Source of the DNA: Sphingopyxis panaciterrae
GTDB lineage: Bacteria; Pseudomonadota; Alphaproteobacteria; Sphingomonadales; Sphingomonadaceae
Assembly (NCBI RefSeq): GCF_011762125.1
Contig: NZ_JAASQN010000007.1
Span: forward strand, 1-64,000
Length of the DNA stretch: 64,000 bases
Direction of reading: 5' to 3'
The notes beneath the pieces were generated by a model. The model did no database searches. It worked only from the letters and a program-made list of their open reading frames with translations, and was not told where the DNA came from. The position numbers and the translations under genes were made by a program. Of the stretch, positions 1-9,696 are shown piece by piece. The first letter of the stretch is position 1. Each line of letters begins with the position of its first letter.

Positions 1-54
1 GGGGTTATTATGTCGGGCGGGGCGCTCCGCTGCTTTTCACCCCCCCTTCCTTTT

Positions 55-72
55 GGGGGGGGGGGGGGGGGG
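55..72. repeat. Homopolymeric G run (18 G)
   Basis: Eighteen consecutive G residues follow a short C run and a TTTT. No gene is visible from the window edge to about 260, so the run is intergenic. A mononucleotide tract this long is rare in a high-GC chromosome. It may be a slippage-prone tract or a sequencing or assembly artefact. Confidence 0.9.
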
Positions 73-131
73 CCCCGCCGCCGAAGGCGGCGCTCTACCT
101 CTGGCTCGCTACGCTCGCTACCCACCCCTAA

Positions 132-152
132 CCCCTCCCTAAAAGGGAGGGG
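132..152. repeat. Perfect 9-bp hairpin (intergenic repeat)
   Basis: The arms 132-140 (CCCCTCCCT) and 144-152 (AGGGAGGGG) are perfect inverted repeats around AAA. Further on, 226-250 holds a GCTTCGCTTCGCTCGC-type repeat flanked by ATTGC/GCAAT. Both look like dispersed intergenic repeats. Bases 1-260 show no credible gene. Confidence 0.55.
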
Positions 153-260
153 AATGTCTCAAATCCACCCCAAAGCCGCCGTTTCGACAAGTCACAAATT
201 TGTCCACGCGACCAAGCCGCCGGAGATTGCTTCGCTTCGCTCGCAATGACGATATGGAAA

Positions 261-1757
261 TTATTTACCCGGCCAGCGCTGCGTATCGGCAAAGGCCCGG
301 CCCAGCGCGACGTGCAGATCGGCATCCTCCGCCGCCCCGCCGAGCGGGATCTTGTCGGAGAAATTGTCGTTTGCGGTGTGATAATCGCTGCCCAGAAAAG
401 CTTCGAGCAGCGGCATGTCCGAAAAGCTGCCGCCGACCATCAGCGACGTCACGCCCTTGGCACCGAGCGCCCAGCCGTCCTGCCGCTGGATGAAGGCGTC
501 GGCTTCGCCATCCTCGTCGAGCTTGCGCCCCAGCTTCGTCGCCACGTCGCGGACCACCGCGTCATAGGTGGGCTGGCCACGCCCGATCGTCGCGACCGGC
601 GTGCCGCGCGGCGAAATCGCGATGGTGTCGATGTTGAGCGCGACGGTGATGTCGCCGAGCGGCACGACCGGGTGATCGGCGAAATAATGGGCGCCGAGCA
701 GCCCCTTTTCTTCCGCCGTCGTCGCCATGAAATAAATGTCGCGATCGGGCCGCGTACCGGCGGCAAGGCGCTTTGCGGCCGCGATCAGCACCGCGATCCC
801 GCTCGCATTGTCGACGGCGCCGTTGCAGATGCGGTCGGCCGCATCGTCAGGGCGGCAGATGCCCAGATGGTCCCAATGGCCGAGGAACAGCACCGCCTTG
901 CCATCGGGCTTCGCCCCCGGAAGCTTCGCGATGACATTATGGCTGTCGTAGGCGCGGATAATCGAGGTCGCGGCAAAGTCGGCGGTGACGGGCAGCACCG
1001 CCCCGCGATAGTCCTTGGATTTCGCCGCCTCGCGCGCGGCGGCGGCACTCTGCCCCGCCTTTGCCAGCAGCGCATCGGCGGCCTCGGCCGACAGGAAACC
1101 GCTGATCTGCGGCCCTGCCTTCGCATCGGCGAGGCGTGTCGCCTTGTCGCCCAGCGCCTCGCGCAGCTGCGCCCATGGCACCGCGTCGGTCGCGATCACC
1201 AGCACGGCAGCGGCGCCGGCATCGGCCAGCATCTGCCGCCGTTCGCGGTAGCGCGGCAATTTGTCGCCAAACGGCGCATTGTCGAACAGCATGATCGCAA
1301 GCTTGCCCTTGACGTCGGCATTCACCTTGCCGGCACCATCGACGCCATAGCCGACGAAAATCGCGGGCACGTCGGCCAGCGACACCGACGTATCGCGCCC
1401 GGTCAGGATGACGCCGCCGTCGCCCAGCGCGATGTCGCGGCCGCCGGCCTTGAACTTGGCGGTCCCGCTGACCGGCTGGACTTCGACCAGCGGCACCGGC
1501 TGCAGCCAGGGCGTGACGCTGTCCGGCACGGCTTCGAGCCCGGCCTTCGCCCATTCGCCGACGATATAGGCGATCGTGCGGTCCTCGCCGGCGGTGCCCG
1601 GCGCCCGCCCCTCGAAGGCATCGCTCGCAAGCGTCTCGATATGCCCGGCCAGTTCGGCCTCGGTGACGGGGGCATCGGCGGCAAGCACCGAAACCGGAGC
1701 GACAAAGGCGGCCAGGGCGATCGCCGCGAGTCCGGCGCGAAGCGTCATTTTCTGCAT
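261..1757 (-). CDS. M28 family zinc peptidase with PA-like insert, secreted
   Basis: A predicted exported metallo-aminopeptidase of 498 residues. The N-terminus is a signal peptide (MTLRAGLAAIALAAF, then VLAADAP). A PA-like region spans roughly residues 90-200. Metal-ligand motifs of the M28 family are present in order: GHWDHLG (His about 294), GAVDNASG (Asp about 316), TTAEEKG (Glu pair about 349-350), LNIDT (Asp about 377) and SDYHTAND (His about 460). The family is co-catalytic di-zinc and removes N-terminal residues from peptides in the periplasm. The start is uncertain: ATGs at 1769, 1757 and 1748 all keep the signal peptide and none has a strong ribosome site. A hairpin repeat lies upstream at 1842-1867. 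The substrate is unknown. Confidence 0.85.
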   Translation of the reverse strand: MQKMTLRAGLAAIALAAFVAPVSVLAADAPVTEAELAGHIETLASDAFEGRAPGTAGEDRTIAYIVGEWAKAGLEAVPDSVTPWLQPVPLVEVQPVSGTAKFKAGGRDIALGDGGVILTGRDTSVSLADVPAIFVGYGVDGAGKVNADVKGKLAIMLFDNAPFGDKLPRYRERRQMLADAGAAAVLVIATDAVPWAQLREALGDKATRLADAKAGPQISGFLSAEAADALLAKAGQSAAAAREAAKSKDYRGAVLPVTADFAATSIIRAYDSHNVIAKLPGAKPDGKAVLFLGHWDHLGICRPDDAADRICNGAVDNASGIAVLIAAAKRLAAGTRPDRDIYFMATTAEEKGLLGAHYFADHPVVPLGDITVALNIDTIAISPRGTPVATIGRGQPTYDAVVRDVATKLGRKLDEDGEADAFIQRQDGWALGAKGVTSLMVGGSFSDMPLLEAFLGSDYHTANDNFSDKIPLGGAAEDADLHVALGRAFADTQRWPGK

Positions 1758-1841
1758 GGCCGGGCGCATCGCATGTCCGCCAATGGCAGGCAAGGCGTGT
1801 TCGTCGAACGACGAACGGTGGACCGTCCCGTTTCCCAATCC

Positions 1842-1867
1842 GTCATCCCGGCGAAGGCCGGGATGAC
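1842..1867. repeat. GAAG-loop hairpin repeat (REP-like), copy 1
   Basis: A 26 bp sequence in which an 11 bp perfect stem (GTCATCCCGGC) closes a GAAG tetraloop. It lies between the CitE-like gene and the M28 peptidase. A copy with one difference is at 4143-4168, and related hairpins with other stem sequences but a G(A/C)AG loop recur across the window. Confidence 0.8.
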
Positions 1868-1870
1868 AAG

Positions 1871-2689
1871 CTAAGAAGATCGTCCTCCCGCCCGTTCCAG
1901 CAGCACACGCGCCGCAGCGACGTGCATGTCCTCGATCATCCGCCCTTCGTGGCGCTGCGCCCCGCCCGTCGCGGCGGCGACCAACGCCTCGGCGGCGGCG
2001 ATTTCACGCGCCGACGGGGCGAAAGCGATGTTGCACGGATCGACCTGCGACGGGTGGATCAGCGTCTTGCCGTCGAAACCAAGCCGTCGGCCTTCGGCCG
2101 CTTCGGCGGCGAACCCCGCCGCATCGTCGATCGCGTTATAGACGCCGTCGAAACACCAGACGCCGCCGGCGCGCGCCGCGAGTATGATCGCCTGAATCGC
2201 ATGGCTCATCGCGCCGCGGTCCATTCCGTCAGGCAGTTTGAGCTCATGCGCCAGATCGTTGAGCCCCGCGATCAGTCCGAACGTCGCCGGGTCGGCGGCA
2301 ATATCGCGCGCGGCGTAAATGGCGGCCGGGGTCTCGACCATCGCGAGCAGCGGCGTGCCGAGACCGCGCAGCGGGCCGAGGTCGGCGGGTTTATCAACCT
2401 TTGGCAGCACGATGGCATCGAGACTCAGCCCGGCGAGCGCCGCGATATCGGCCGTCTGCCCGGCGCTGCCGGTGGCATTCACCCGCACCGCGACGCGCTT
2501 GCCCGGAAAGCCGGCGGTCACCGCCGCGCGCATGGCAGCGCGCGCTTCGTCCTTGCGATCGGCGGGCACCGCATCCTCCAGGTCGATGATCAACATGTCG
2601 GCAGCAAGCCCCGGCGCCTTTTCGAGCGCGCGGCCATTGGAGCCGGGGACATAGAGGAGCGAGCGGGGAGGATGTTCGATGGCGGTCAT
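1871..2689 (-). CDS. HpcH/HpaI aldolase/citrate lyase family protein (CitE-like)
   Basis: A 272-residue TIM-barrel lyase of the CitE/malyl-CoA lyase group. It has an N-terminal SLLYVPGSN motif, MLIIDLEDAV near residue 33, the barrel glutamate in LLAMVETPAAI, and LIHPSQV near residue 205. These bind Mg and the CoA-ester substrate in the family, which cleaves or forms malyl-CoA-type and citramalyl-CoA-type esters. Length and motifs suit a free-standing CitE-like enzyme rather than a citrate lyase subunit, and no citrate lyase genes are nearby. ATG at 2689 is chosen because family members begin just before SLLYVPG; an upstream start at 2725 adds atypical residues. It is divergent from the qmcA-like gene 80 bp away. 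The exact substrate cannot be told. Confidence 0.82.
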   Translation of the reverse strand: MTAIEHPPRSLLYVPGSNGRALEKAPGLAADMLIIDLEDAVPADRKDEARAAMRAAVTAGFPGKRVAVRVNATGSAGQTADIAALAGLSLDAIVLPKVDKPADLGPLRGLGTPLLAMVETPAAIYAARDIAADPATFGLIAGLNDLAHELKLPDGMDRGAMSHAIQAIILAARAGGVWCFDGVYNAIDDAAGFAAEAAEGRRLGFDGKTLIHPSQVDPCNIAFAPSAREIAAAEALVAAATGGAQRHEGRMIEDMHVAAARVLLERAGGRSS

Positions 2690-2769
2690 GCGCTTTTCTG
2701 TGGCGCAGCCGTACCATTGTCGCAATAAGGAAGGTCATCGCGACGTGATATTTGCTGAGGGGACAATCG

Positions 2770-3681
2770 ATGGAATTCGCACTCGCACTGGTGGTTCTGG
2801 CGCTGGTGTTCCTCGTCTGGGCGCTGACGCCCGTACGGCAGGGATTTGCCTATACGATCGAACGTTTCGGCCGCTACACGCACACCGCGCAGCCTGGCCT
2901 CAACTTCATCATGCCGATCTTCGACCGCGTCGGCCGCAAGGTGAACATGATGGAACAGGTGCTCGACATTCCGGGCCAGGAAATCATCACCAAGGACAAT
3001 GCGATGGTCGCGGTCGACGGCGTCGTCTTCTTTCAGGTGCTCGACGCCGCCAAGGCCGCTTATGAAGTCAGCGACCTTTATCTGGCGATCATGAACCTGA
3101 CGACGACGAACCTGCGCACCGTGATGGGATCGATGGACCTCGACGAAACCTTGTCCAAGCGCGACGAGATCAATACCCGCCTGCTGCATGTCGTCGACGA
3201 TGCGACGACGCCGTGGGGGGTCAAGATCACCCGCGTCGAAATCAAGGACATCCGCCCGCCCGCCGACATTTCGAACGCGATGGCGCGGCAGATGAAGGCC
3301 GAGCGCGAGAAGCGCGCCAATATCCTCGAAGCCGAGGGTGCCCGCGCATCCGAAATCCTGCGCGCCGAGGGCGAGAAGCAGGGCCAGATCCTGCAGGCCG
3401 AGGGCCGCCGCGAGGCCGCCTTTCGCGACGCCGAAGCGCGCGAACGCGAAGCCGAGGCCGAAGCCAAGGCGACGCAGATGGTGTCCGATGCGATCGCGGG
3501 CGGCAACGCACAGGCGATCAACTATTTCATCGCACAAAAATATGTCGAGGCGGTGAGCCAGTTCGCGACCAGCCCCAATGCCAAGACGATCCTGTTCCCG
3601 GTCGAGGCAACGCAGTTGATCGGTACGCTCGGCGGCATCGGCGAACTCGCCAAGGATGCGCTCGAGCGCAAGGGAGGCTGA
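2770..3681 (+). CDS. qmcA: SPFH/band-7 membrane protein (QmcA/stomatin-like)
   Basis: A 303-residue stomatin-type protein. One N-terminal membrane helix ([17 protein letters not shown]) is followed by the SPFH domain ([33 protein letters not shown]) and a long Glu/Ala/Arg-rich coiled coil from about residue 170 ([13 protein letters not shown]). In the family these proteins form membrane microdomain scaffolds. The next gene, 1 bp downstream, is nfeD; SPFH-NfeD pairing is a classic arrangement and supports the call. The start at 2770 follows a GAGGGGA ribosome site. Confidence 0.9.
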   Translation: MEFALALVVLALVFLVWALTPVRQGFAYTIERFGRYTHTAQPGLNFIMPIFDRVGRKVNMMEQVLDIPGQEIITKDNAMVAVDGVVFFQVLDAAKAAYEVSDLYLAIMNLTTTNLRTVMGSMDLDETLSKRDEINTRLLHVVDDATTPWGVKITRVEIKDIRPPADISNAMARQMKAEREKRANILEAEGARASEILRAEGEKQGQILQAEGRREAAFRDAEAREREAEAEAKATQMVSDAIAGGNAQAINYFIAQKYVEAVSQFATSPNAKTILFPVEATQLIGTLGGIGELAKDALERKGG

Positions 3682-3682
3682 C

Positions 3683-4129
3683 ATGCCGGGCTTCATCGCC
3701 AATATGGACCCGCACTGGGTGTGGCTGTCGGTCGGCGTCCTGCTCGTCGCGGCCGAGATCGTCGCTCCCGGCTTCTTCCTCATTTGGATCGGCGCCGCGG
3801 CGATCGTCACCGGCGTTCTCGCGTGGGTCCTGCCGCTCGGCATCCCGCTCCAGCTCGGCATCTTCGCCGTGCTGGCGATCGTCGCGCTCTATGGCGGGCG
3901 CCGCTGGCTGAAGGCGAACCCGATCACCACCACCGACCCGCATCTCAACCAGCGCGGCGGGCGGCTGGTCGGCGAAGTGCTGACCGTGACCAAGGCGATC
4001 GAGGATGGCCGCGGTCGCGCCAAGGTCGGCGACGGCGAATGGCCGGTACGCGGGCCCGACGTCGCCGAGGGCGCAAAAGTCCGCGTTGTCAGCGCCGACG
4101 GCAGCGTGCTGGTGGTCGAGGCGGTTTGA
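3683..4129 (+). CDS. NfeD-like short membrane protein
   Basis: 148 residues with about three hydrophobic segments in the first 75 residues (VWLSVGVLLVAAEIVAPGFF, then two more) and a C-terminal OB-fold-like NfeD domain (GRLVGEVLTVTKAI through VRVVSADGSVLVVEAV). This is the short NfeD class without the ClpP-like protease domain. It starts 1 bp after the SPFH gene stops, so the two are almost certainly co-transcribed. The family partners stomatin-type proteins in membrane quality control. Confidence 0.88.
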   Translation: MPGFIANMDPHWVWLSVGVLLVAAEIVAPGFFLIWIGAAAIVTGVLAWVLPLGIPLQLGIFAVLAIVALYGGRRWLKANPITTTDPHLNQRGGRLVGEVLTVTKAIEDGRGRAKVGDGEWPVRGPDVAEGAKVRVVSADGSVLVVEAV

Positions 4130-4142
4130 GCGCATTTTTTTC

Positions 4143-4168
4143 GTCACCCCGGCGAAGGCCGGGATGAC
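4143..4168. repeat. GAAG-loop hairpin repeat (REP-like), copy 2
   Basis: It matches 1842-1867 except for one base (GTCACCCC for GTCATCCC). It sits between the convergent nfeD and acetyltransferase genes and could also help terminate transcription. Confidence 0.8.
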
Positions 4169-4186
4169 AAGATATAAAATGGCGCT

Positions 4187-4717
4187 TTACCCACCCCTCG
4201 GCCGCGCATAAATCGCCACCACATGTCCCAGCGCATCGCTCTCGCCGATGCGCCCGAACCCCAGTTTCGCGGCGACCTTTTCTGACGCCGCATTGCCGGG
4301 GTCGATGATGCAGCGGATTTCCGGCGCATCGAGATGGGCGTCGGCCCAGCCAAAGATCGCGGTCATCGCCTCGGTGGCATAGCCCGCGCCCCAATGATCG
4401 GCGTCGAACGCCCACCCCGCTTCGGGCACGCCCTCGAGCTCGGCTATGCCACGGCAGAAGTAACTGAGCCCGCCCTGCCCGATCAGCCGGTCGGTCGCCC
4501 GGTCGGCGAACACCCAATAGCCGAAGCCCATCACCGGCCACAGCCCGGCCGAGCCAAGGAATTTGCCCCAGCTGACGTCGGGCGCACGCGGTTCGCCGCC
4601 GATGAAGCGGGTGACGCGTTCGTCGGCCCACATCGCGATATGGACGTCCTTGTCGGAAAAAAGATGCGGCCGAAGGCGCAGGCGTTCGGTCTCGATGACG
4701 GGAGGCGCGGTGATCAT
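4187..4717 (-). CDS. GNAT family N-acetyltransferase (RimJ/RimL-like)
   Basis: 176 residues. The ERLRLRPHLFSD opening, the mid-protein WGAGYATEAM acetyl-CoA-binding loop and a late NAASEKVAAKLGF helix are typical of the RimJ/RimL branch of GNAT acetyltransferases. ATG at 4717 gives the usual family start. A GTG at 4774 overlaps the stop of the upstream methyltransferase in a GTGA and would add 19 residues, so translational coupling from that start is possible. The substrate is not predictable. Confidence 0.85.
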   Translation of the reverse strand: MITAPPVIETERLRLRPHLFSDKDVHIAMWADERVTRFIGGEPRAPDVSWGKFLGSAGLWPVMGFGYWVFADRATDRLIGQGGLSYFCRGIAELEGVPEAGWAFDADHWGAGYATEAMTAIFGWADAHLDAPEIRCIIDPGNAASEKVAAKLGFGRIGESDALGHVVAIYARPRGG

Positions 4718-4770
4718 CGTGCCGGGATGCCCAAGCCGGCGAAGCAGGTCAATCGGGGATCGGGCGGCGA

Positions 4771-5331
4771 TCACGCGGCGATCAGGAAATGATCGAACAG
4801 GTCATGGAGCACCGCCTTGCCGTCGATCGCCGGCTTGGCGCGCAGGACGACGAGCGTGTCGGCGGACGCGACGATATCGCTATGCTCCAGCACGACATGA
4901 TACTGCAGCCGGTCGCGAAAATCGTGGACCAGCAGCGGACAGGCGGGGGCGCAGTGGATCAGGCTCTGCAATATGCAGGCAACACGAAAGCGCCCGTCGA
5001 CGAGCACGACATCGGGACTGCCGCGCATCCCGCGCCAAACCGCGGCATGATAGCGCGGCCAGTCGCGCATGCGGCGTTCATCCACCGGATAGCCCCATTC
5101 GCCGACCGGGCCGATATCGGCATGAAAGGGCGTGAAGTCGCATTCCGCCAGCGCGGGATCGCCCGCGACCTTCGCCAGCCAGGCCGGATCGCTGTCGACG
5201 CTGACGATGCGCGGCACCTGACGCGCCGCGGTCACCGTGCTGCCGCCGCAGCCGAATTCGAGCAGGGAGGCTTTGCCGGCCAGCTGGCGTTCGAACAACG
5301 CGATTTCGGATGCGGACATATGCGGCTGCAT
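4771..5331 (-). CDS. Class I SAM-dependent methyltransferase-like protein
   Basis: 186 residues. A Rossmann motif I is visible (LLEFGCGGSTVTAAR) followed by an acidic end of strand 2 (IVSVDSDPAWL) and DVVLVDGRFRVAC, which is motif-II-like. This resembles small FkbM/TylF-type methyltransferase-fold proteins. ATG 5331 follows a GAAGGGAGA ribosome site, and the protein ends FDHFLIAA. It probably forms a two-gene unit with the acetyltransferase downstream. Substrate unknown. Confidence 0.75.
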   Translation of the reverse strand: MQPHMSASEIALFERQLAGKASLLEFGCGGSTVTAARQVPRIVSVDSDPAWLAKVAGDPALAECDFTPFHADIGPVGEWGYPVDERRMRDWPRYHAAVWRGMRGSPDVVLVDGRFRVACILQSLIHCAPACPLLVHDFRDRLQYHVVLEHSDIVASADTLVVLRAKPAIDGKAVLHDLFDHFLIAA

Positions 5332-5466
5332 CGCTCTCCCTTCCTCTCTACGGGAATATGGGACAGCCCCGCACGCGTCCACCCCGGAGGCGGAGGTAGG
5401 CCGCTCGGGGTAAAAGCCCGCCTGTCGCACCGCGCCGAAGGCGCCGGCGCCCGCTCCGGCGGCTGA

Positions 5467-6357
5467 TCAGGCCGCGGCGGCCGCCAGTTCGGGCGACGAT
5501 GCCTGCGCGGGCATCACCGCATCGGCGTAGTCGCTTTCATATTTCTTGATCAGCGCGCGGTCGTCGTGATTCCACGGATGGAAGCCCGGCATGAAATAGG
5601 CGAGCCAGGGCAGGAAGCTGCGGCGGAGGATGCCGGGCTTGCCGAGCAGATACCACGAGATACGCGCCGAGACGCGCCACCCGGTCAGCCCGTCTTGCTT
5701 CAACAATGCCTTCATGCCGCGCACCCGCTTCGGCCAGAAACGCGTCGTGATGATCAGCATCATCAGCGACTTGGCCTTCCACCGCCGCCATCGGCTCCAG
5801 TCCTTCGTCGCGTGGAGCCAGGTGTCGTAAGCGACACCCTTATGCTCGATCTCCTCGATCGCGTGCCATTTCCACAGCGCTCCCCATTCCTCTTCGGCGC
5901 CCTCGTACATCGCCGGGTCCTTAAGCATGATCGCCGCCATCATCGCGGTATAATGTTCGAGCGCGATCGTCGCCATCAGGTTGACGATCGGCGGGCGGCT
6001 CCGGATCAATTCCATGATGTGGTCGACGTCGGCTTCGAGCTCGGACAGGTCGTACCCCGCCTCGGCCGCCTTGCGGTTGAAGACGACGTGCTCGCGGCTG
6101 TGGATTACTTCCTGCTGGGTAAAGGCGCGGATTTCGCGCGCCAGCTTCTCGCCCACCCCGTCGCGATGCGCCTTCACCGCCTCGATGAACATCGCCTCGC
6201 CCTTGGGAAAGGTCACCGACAAGGCGGTGTGGAAAGCCGACCCGATCGGGTCGCCGTTCAGCCACCAGCGCCCCTGTTGGCCGTTACGGCCGAAGCGGCG
6301 GTCGCGCGGGGTGATCGCCAGATCGGCGGGGGTTGGCGAGCGGGAAAGGCTGGACAT
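5467..6357 (-). CDS. Metal-dependent hydrolase family protein (PF10118-like)
   Basis: 296 residues, mainly helical. It carries ferritin-like metal-binding patterns: FTQQEVIHSREH, IALEHYTAMMA and WHAIEEIEHKG. These Glu and His residues match the annotated metal-dependent hydrolase family PF10118, whose biochemical role is not firmly established. It is divergent from the TetR regulator with 57 bp between starts, so the regulator may control it. ATG 6357 is the most likely start; 6396 would add 13 residues. Confidence 0.75.
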   Translation of the reverse strand: MSSLSRSPTPADLAITPRDRRFGRNGQQGRWWLNGDPIGSAFHTALSVTFPKGEAMFIEAVKAHRDGVGEKLAREIRAFTQQEVIHSREHVVFNRKAAEAGYDLSELEADVDHIMELIRSRPPIVNLMATIALEHYTAMMAAIMLKDPAMYEGAEEEWGALWKWHAIEEIEHKGVAYDTWLHATKDWSRWRRWKAKSLMMLIITTRFWPKRVRGMKALLKQDGLTGWRVSARISWYLLGKPGILRRSFLPWLAYFMPGFHPWNHDDRALIKKYESDYADAVMPAQASSPELAAAAA

Positions 6358-6414
6358 ATGGATCATACCGTCGAAAAGGGATATCGGGGTCGGCAATAGG
6401 GTTTACTTACATCT

Positions 6415-7023
6415 ATGTCAATAGTGAAAAAGCGTCTGAGTCCCGAGGAAAGCCGGTCCGCCGCGCTCGAAGCGGCGCGATTGATCCTGATCGAAATGGG
6501 GCCGCAGGCGGTAACGCTGAAAGCCGTGGCCTCGCGGATCGATCGCACCCACGCCAATCTGCTGCATCATTTCGGCAGCGCCGCGGGGTTGCAAAAGGCG
6601 CTCGCGGCCTATCTTGCCGATACGGTGTGCGAGACGATCGGGCAAAAAATGGCCGAATCGCCGCCCGGCGAACGCAATATGCGCGAGATCGTCGATCTCG
6701 CCTTCGATGCTTTCGACAGCGGCGGCGCGGGTGCGCTGGCGACCTGGATGTCGGCGACGGGCAATGAAGGCGCGCTCGACCCGGTGATCGACGCGATCCA
6801 CCGGCTGATCGACGGCATGGCGCCCGACGCGCACGAAAAGCGCCTGATGCACGAGGATACGCTGGCGCTCGTCCTGATGGCGATGGGCGATGCGCAACTC
6901 GGCGGCCCGATGGCCGAAGCGCTCGCGCTGCCACGCGACACGGCGCGCGCGCTGGCTTGCGAGCTGATCACCGGACGGATCGCGGCCTTCTGGGCGGAAC
7001 AGGGCGGCAAGCCGGCGAGCTGA
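6415..7023 (+). CDS. TetR/AcrR family transcriptional regulator
   Basis: 202 residues. The N-terminal helix-turn-helix is recognisable: SRSAALEAARLILIEMGPQ, then VTLKAVASRIDRTHANLLHH, where the LLHHFGS element is the recognition-helix region. The C-terminal ligand domain has no assignable specificity. It is divergently arranged with the PF10118 hydrolase gene, the usual pattern for a TetR regulator and its target. Confidence 0.88.
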   Translation: MSIVKKRLSPEESRSAALEAARLILIEMGPQAVTLKAVASRIDRTHANLLHHFGSAAGLQKALAAYLADTVCETIGQKMAESPPGERNMREIVDLAFDAFDSGGAGALATWMSATGNEGALDPVIDAIHRLIDGMAPDAHEKRLMHEDTLALVLMAMGDAQLGGPMAEALALPRDTARALACELITGRIAAFWAEQGGKPAS

Positions 7024-7073
7024 AGACACCGGGTGAACGGCGGGTCTCGGCTGGAAGCTGCCGTTCCCTTCGT

Positions 7074-7165
7074 CGTCACCCCGGACTTGATCCGGGGTCC
7101 CGCTGGACGTCGAAACCTGCGCCACCTTCAAAAAAGCGGGATCCCGGGTCAAGCCCGGGATGACG
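7074..7165. repeat. 92-bp composite inverted repeat, copy A
   Basis: The outer arms are an imperfect inverted repeat. The left arm starts CGTCACCCCGGACTTGATCC and the right arm ends AAGCCCGGGATGACG. Related copies are at 9335-9426 (same length) and 49249-49363 (longer). They follow the 3' ends of genes or lie between genes, with conserved arms and a variable centre, which suggests selection on pairing. Confidence 0.8.
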
Positions 7166-7210
7166 AAGTGAGAGGTCGAAAAGGGCCGTTATGGACATTA
7201 ACTCATAATC

Positions 7211-7286
7211 GTCGCCCCCGCGAAGGCGGGGGCCGCCGTCGGCCTGGCGCAAGGTTGCCAGCGGCCCCCGCCTTCGCGGGGGCGAC
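7211..7286. repeat. Inverted pair of GAAG-loop hairpins
   Basis: 7211-7236 and 7261-7286 are exact reverse complements, 26 bp each, separated by 24 bp. Each arm contains GCGAAGGC (or its complement GCCTTCGC) inside a C-rich/G-rich stem. The arrangement matches a BIME-like double REP unit. Confidence 0.85.
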
Positions 7287-7364
7287 GGTTATTAGTCTGC
7301 GTGGAAACGTCCGCTCCCACCCCAAGGCAGACGATAGCTGGCCAAATCGCCCCCATCGCCCTAA

Positions 7365-8423
<1,059 letters not shown>

Positions 8424-8474
8424 GAACGAAAACCGCGAATGGGGATTTCATCGAGGAACAACAAGGAGTTCGCG

Positions 8475-9275
8475 ATGCCCGGATATCGTTTTTCCGTCAG
8501 CACCCTGCTTTCAGCCTCTCTTTGCGTCGCCCTGACAGCGACCGCCAGCGCGCAGGAAGGCGAAGGCGGGACAAAGCGCACACGCCTCATCCTCGGTCCG
8601 CAACTCTCGCCGGCCTGGCCCGGGGCGAAGGATATGACGATCGGCCCCTATGTCGACCTGTCGCGCTCGCCCGAAGGAACGCCATTCGAATTTGAGGCGC
8701 CCGATGAAAGCTTCGGCTCGCCGCTTGTCCATGCGGGCGATTTTGCCTTCGGCCCGGCGTTCGGCTTCATCGGCAAGCGCACCGCCGCCGATGTCGAGGC
8801 CAATTTGCCCAAGGTCGGCCTGTCGATCGAGGCTGGCGGCTTTGCGCAGGTTTCACTCACCCCCGAATTCCGCATCCGCGTCGAAGGGCGCAAGGGGCTG
8901 AGCGGGCACAAGGGATGGGTCGGCGAAGTCAGCGCCGATTATATTGCACGCGACGGCGATGACTGGCTATTCTCTATCGGACCACGCGTGACGCTCGGCG
9001 ATGCGAAATATCAACGCGCCTATTTCGGCGTTACCCCCACGGCATCGACCGCGTCGGGACTGGCCGCCTTCGACCCCGGCGGCGGCGTCCAGTCGGTCGG
9101 TGTAACCGCGGGTTATCTCCGCCAACTCGGCAAGCGCTGGGGGATCGGGGTCTATGGCCGCTACGACCGGCTGATCGGCGACGCGGCCGATTCGCCCGTC
9201 GTCCGTCACAGCGGCTCGCGCAGCCAACCCTCGGCGGGAATCGCGCTCAGCTACACGTTCGGCGGCGAGCGATAG
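8475..9275 (+). CDS. MipA/OmpV family outer-membrane protein
   Basis: 266 residues with a signal peptide (LLSASLCVALTATASAQ). The body has alternating beta-strand patterns, and the protein ends SYTFGGER with a near-C-terminal aromatic residue, as in small beta-barrels. The motif GPYVDLSRSPEGTPFEFEAP followed by FGPAFGFIGKR is typical of MipA/OmpV. ATG 8475 follows AAGGAGTTCGCG. The family comprises outer-membrane scaffold or porin-like proteins; ligand unknown. Probably an independent unit between obgE and proB. Confidence 0.82.
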   Translation: MPGYRFSVSTLLSASLCVALTATASAQEGEGGTKRTRLILGPQLSPAWPGAKDMTIGPYVDLSRSPEGTPFEFEAPDESFGSPLVHAGDFAFGPAFGFIGKRTAADVEANLPKVGLSIEAGGFAQVSLTPEFRIRVEGRKGLSGHKGWVGEVSADYIARDGDDWLFSIGPRVTLGDAKYQRAYFGVTPTASTASGLAAFDPGGGVQSVGVTAGYLRQLGKRWGIGVYGRYDRLIGDAADSPVVRHSGSRSQPSAGIALSYTFGGER

Positions 9276-9696
9276 CGGCCGGGAATTGCTGCCTGCGATG
9301 GCAGCTTTCGGCCGATTGCCGCCATTACCCTTATCGTCACCCCGGACTTGATCCGGGGTCCCGCTCGAAGTCAAAGACGGATTATGCGGTCAAAAAGCGG
9401 GATCCCGGGTCAAGCCCGGGATGACGAGAGTGGGTGGTGCCTGTGGCAGCTCTCCACCCCAAAGCCGACACCGAAAAAATCCCTGTCCTACATTATCGCG
9501 CGGGCATAGCGTCGCCCCCATGAACATTCCGTGCCCGTCCCGATCGACCGCAGCCACCGGCCGATCGCGGAACGAGCACCACAGGAAGAGGGGTATGTAG
9601 TGTGACCTTTGTGACCTTCGGAATAAAATTGCGCGACGGCCCCTCGCCGCGACATTCGCATTGGCGGCGCGCGGCCATCGCGCTATCGGCGGCGCC
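9276..9696. other. Gene-free interval before proB
   Basis: This 420 bp interval contains the composite repeat at 9335-9426. The remainder, 9427-9696, shows no supported gene in either strand and presumably carries the proB promoter. Confidence 0.6.
9335..9426. repeat. 92-bp composite inverted repeat, copy B
   Basis: Same length and arms as 7074-7165. The left arm is identical for about 30 bp, the right arm ends in CCCGGGATGACG, and the central 30 bp differ. It follows the MipA gene by about 60 bp. Confidence 0.8.

Noticed and set aside
246..1874. A 542-codon plus-strand frame across the M28 peptidase gene
   Set aside because: It lies antisense to a gene with a signal peptide and complete catalytic motifs; its own translation is Arg/Gly-rich with no domain.
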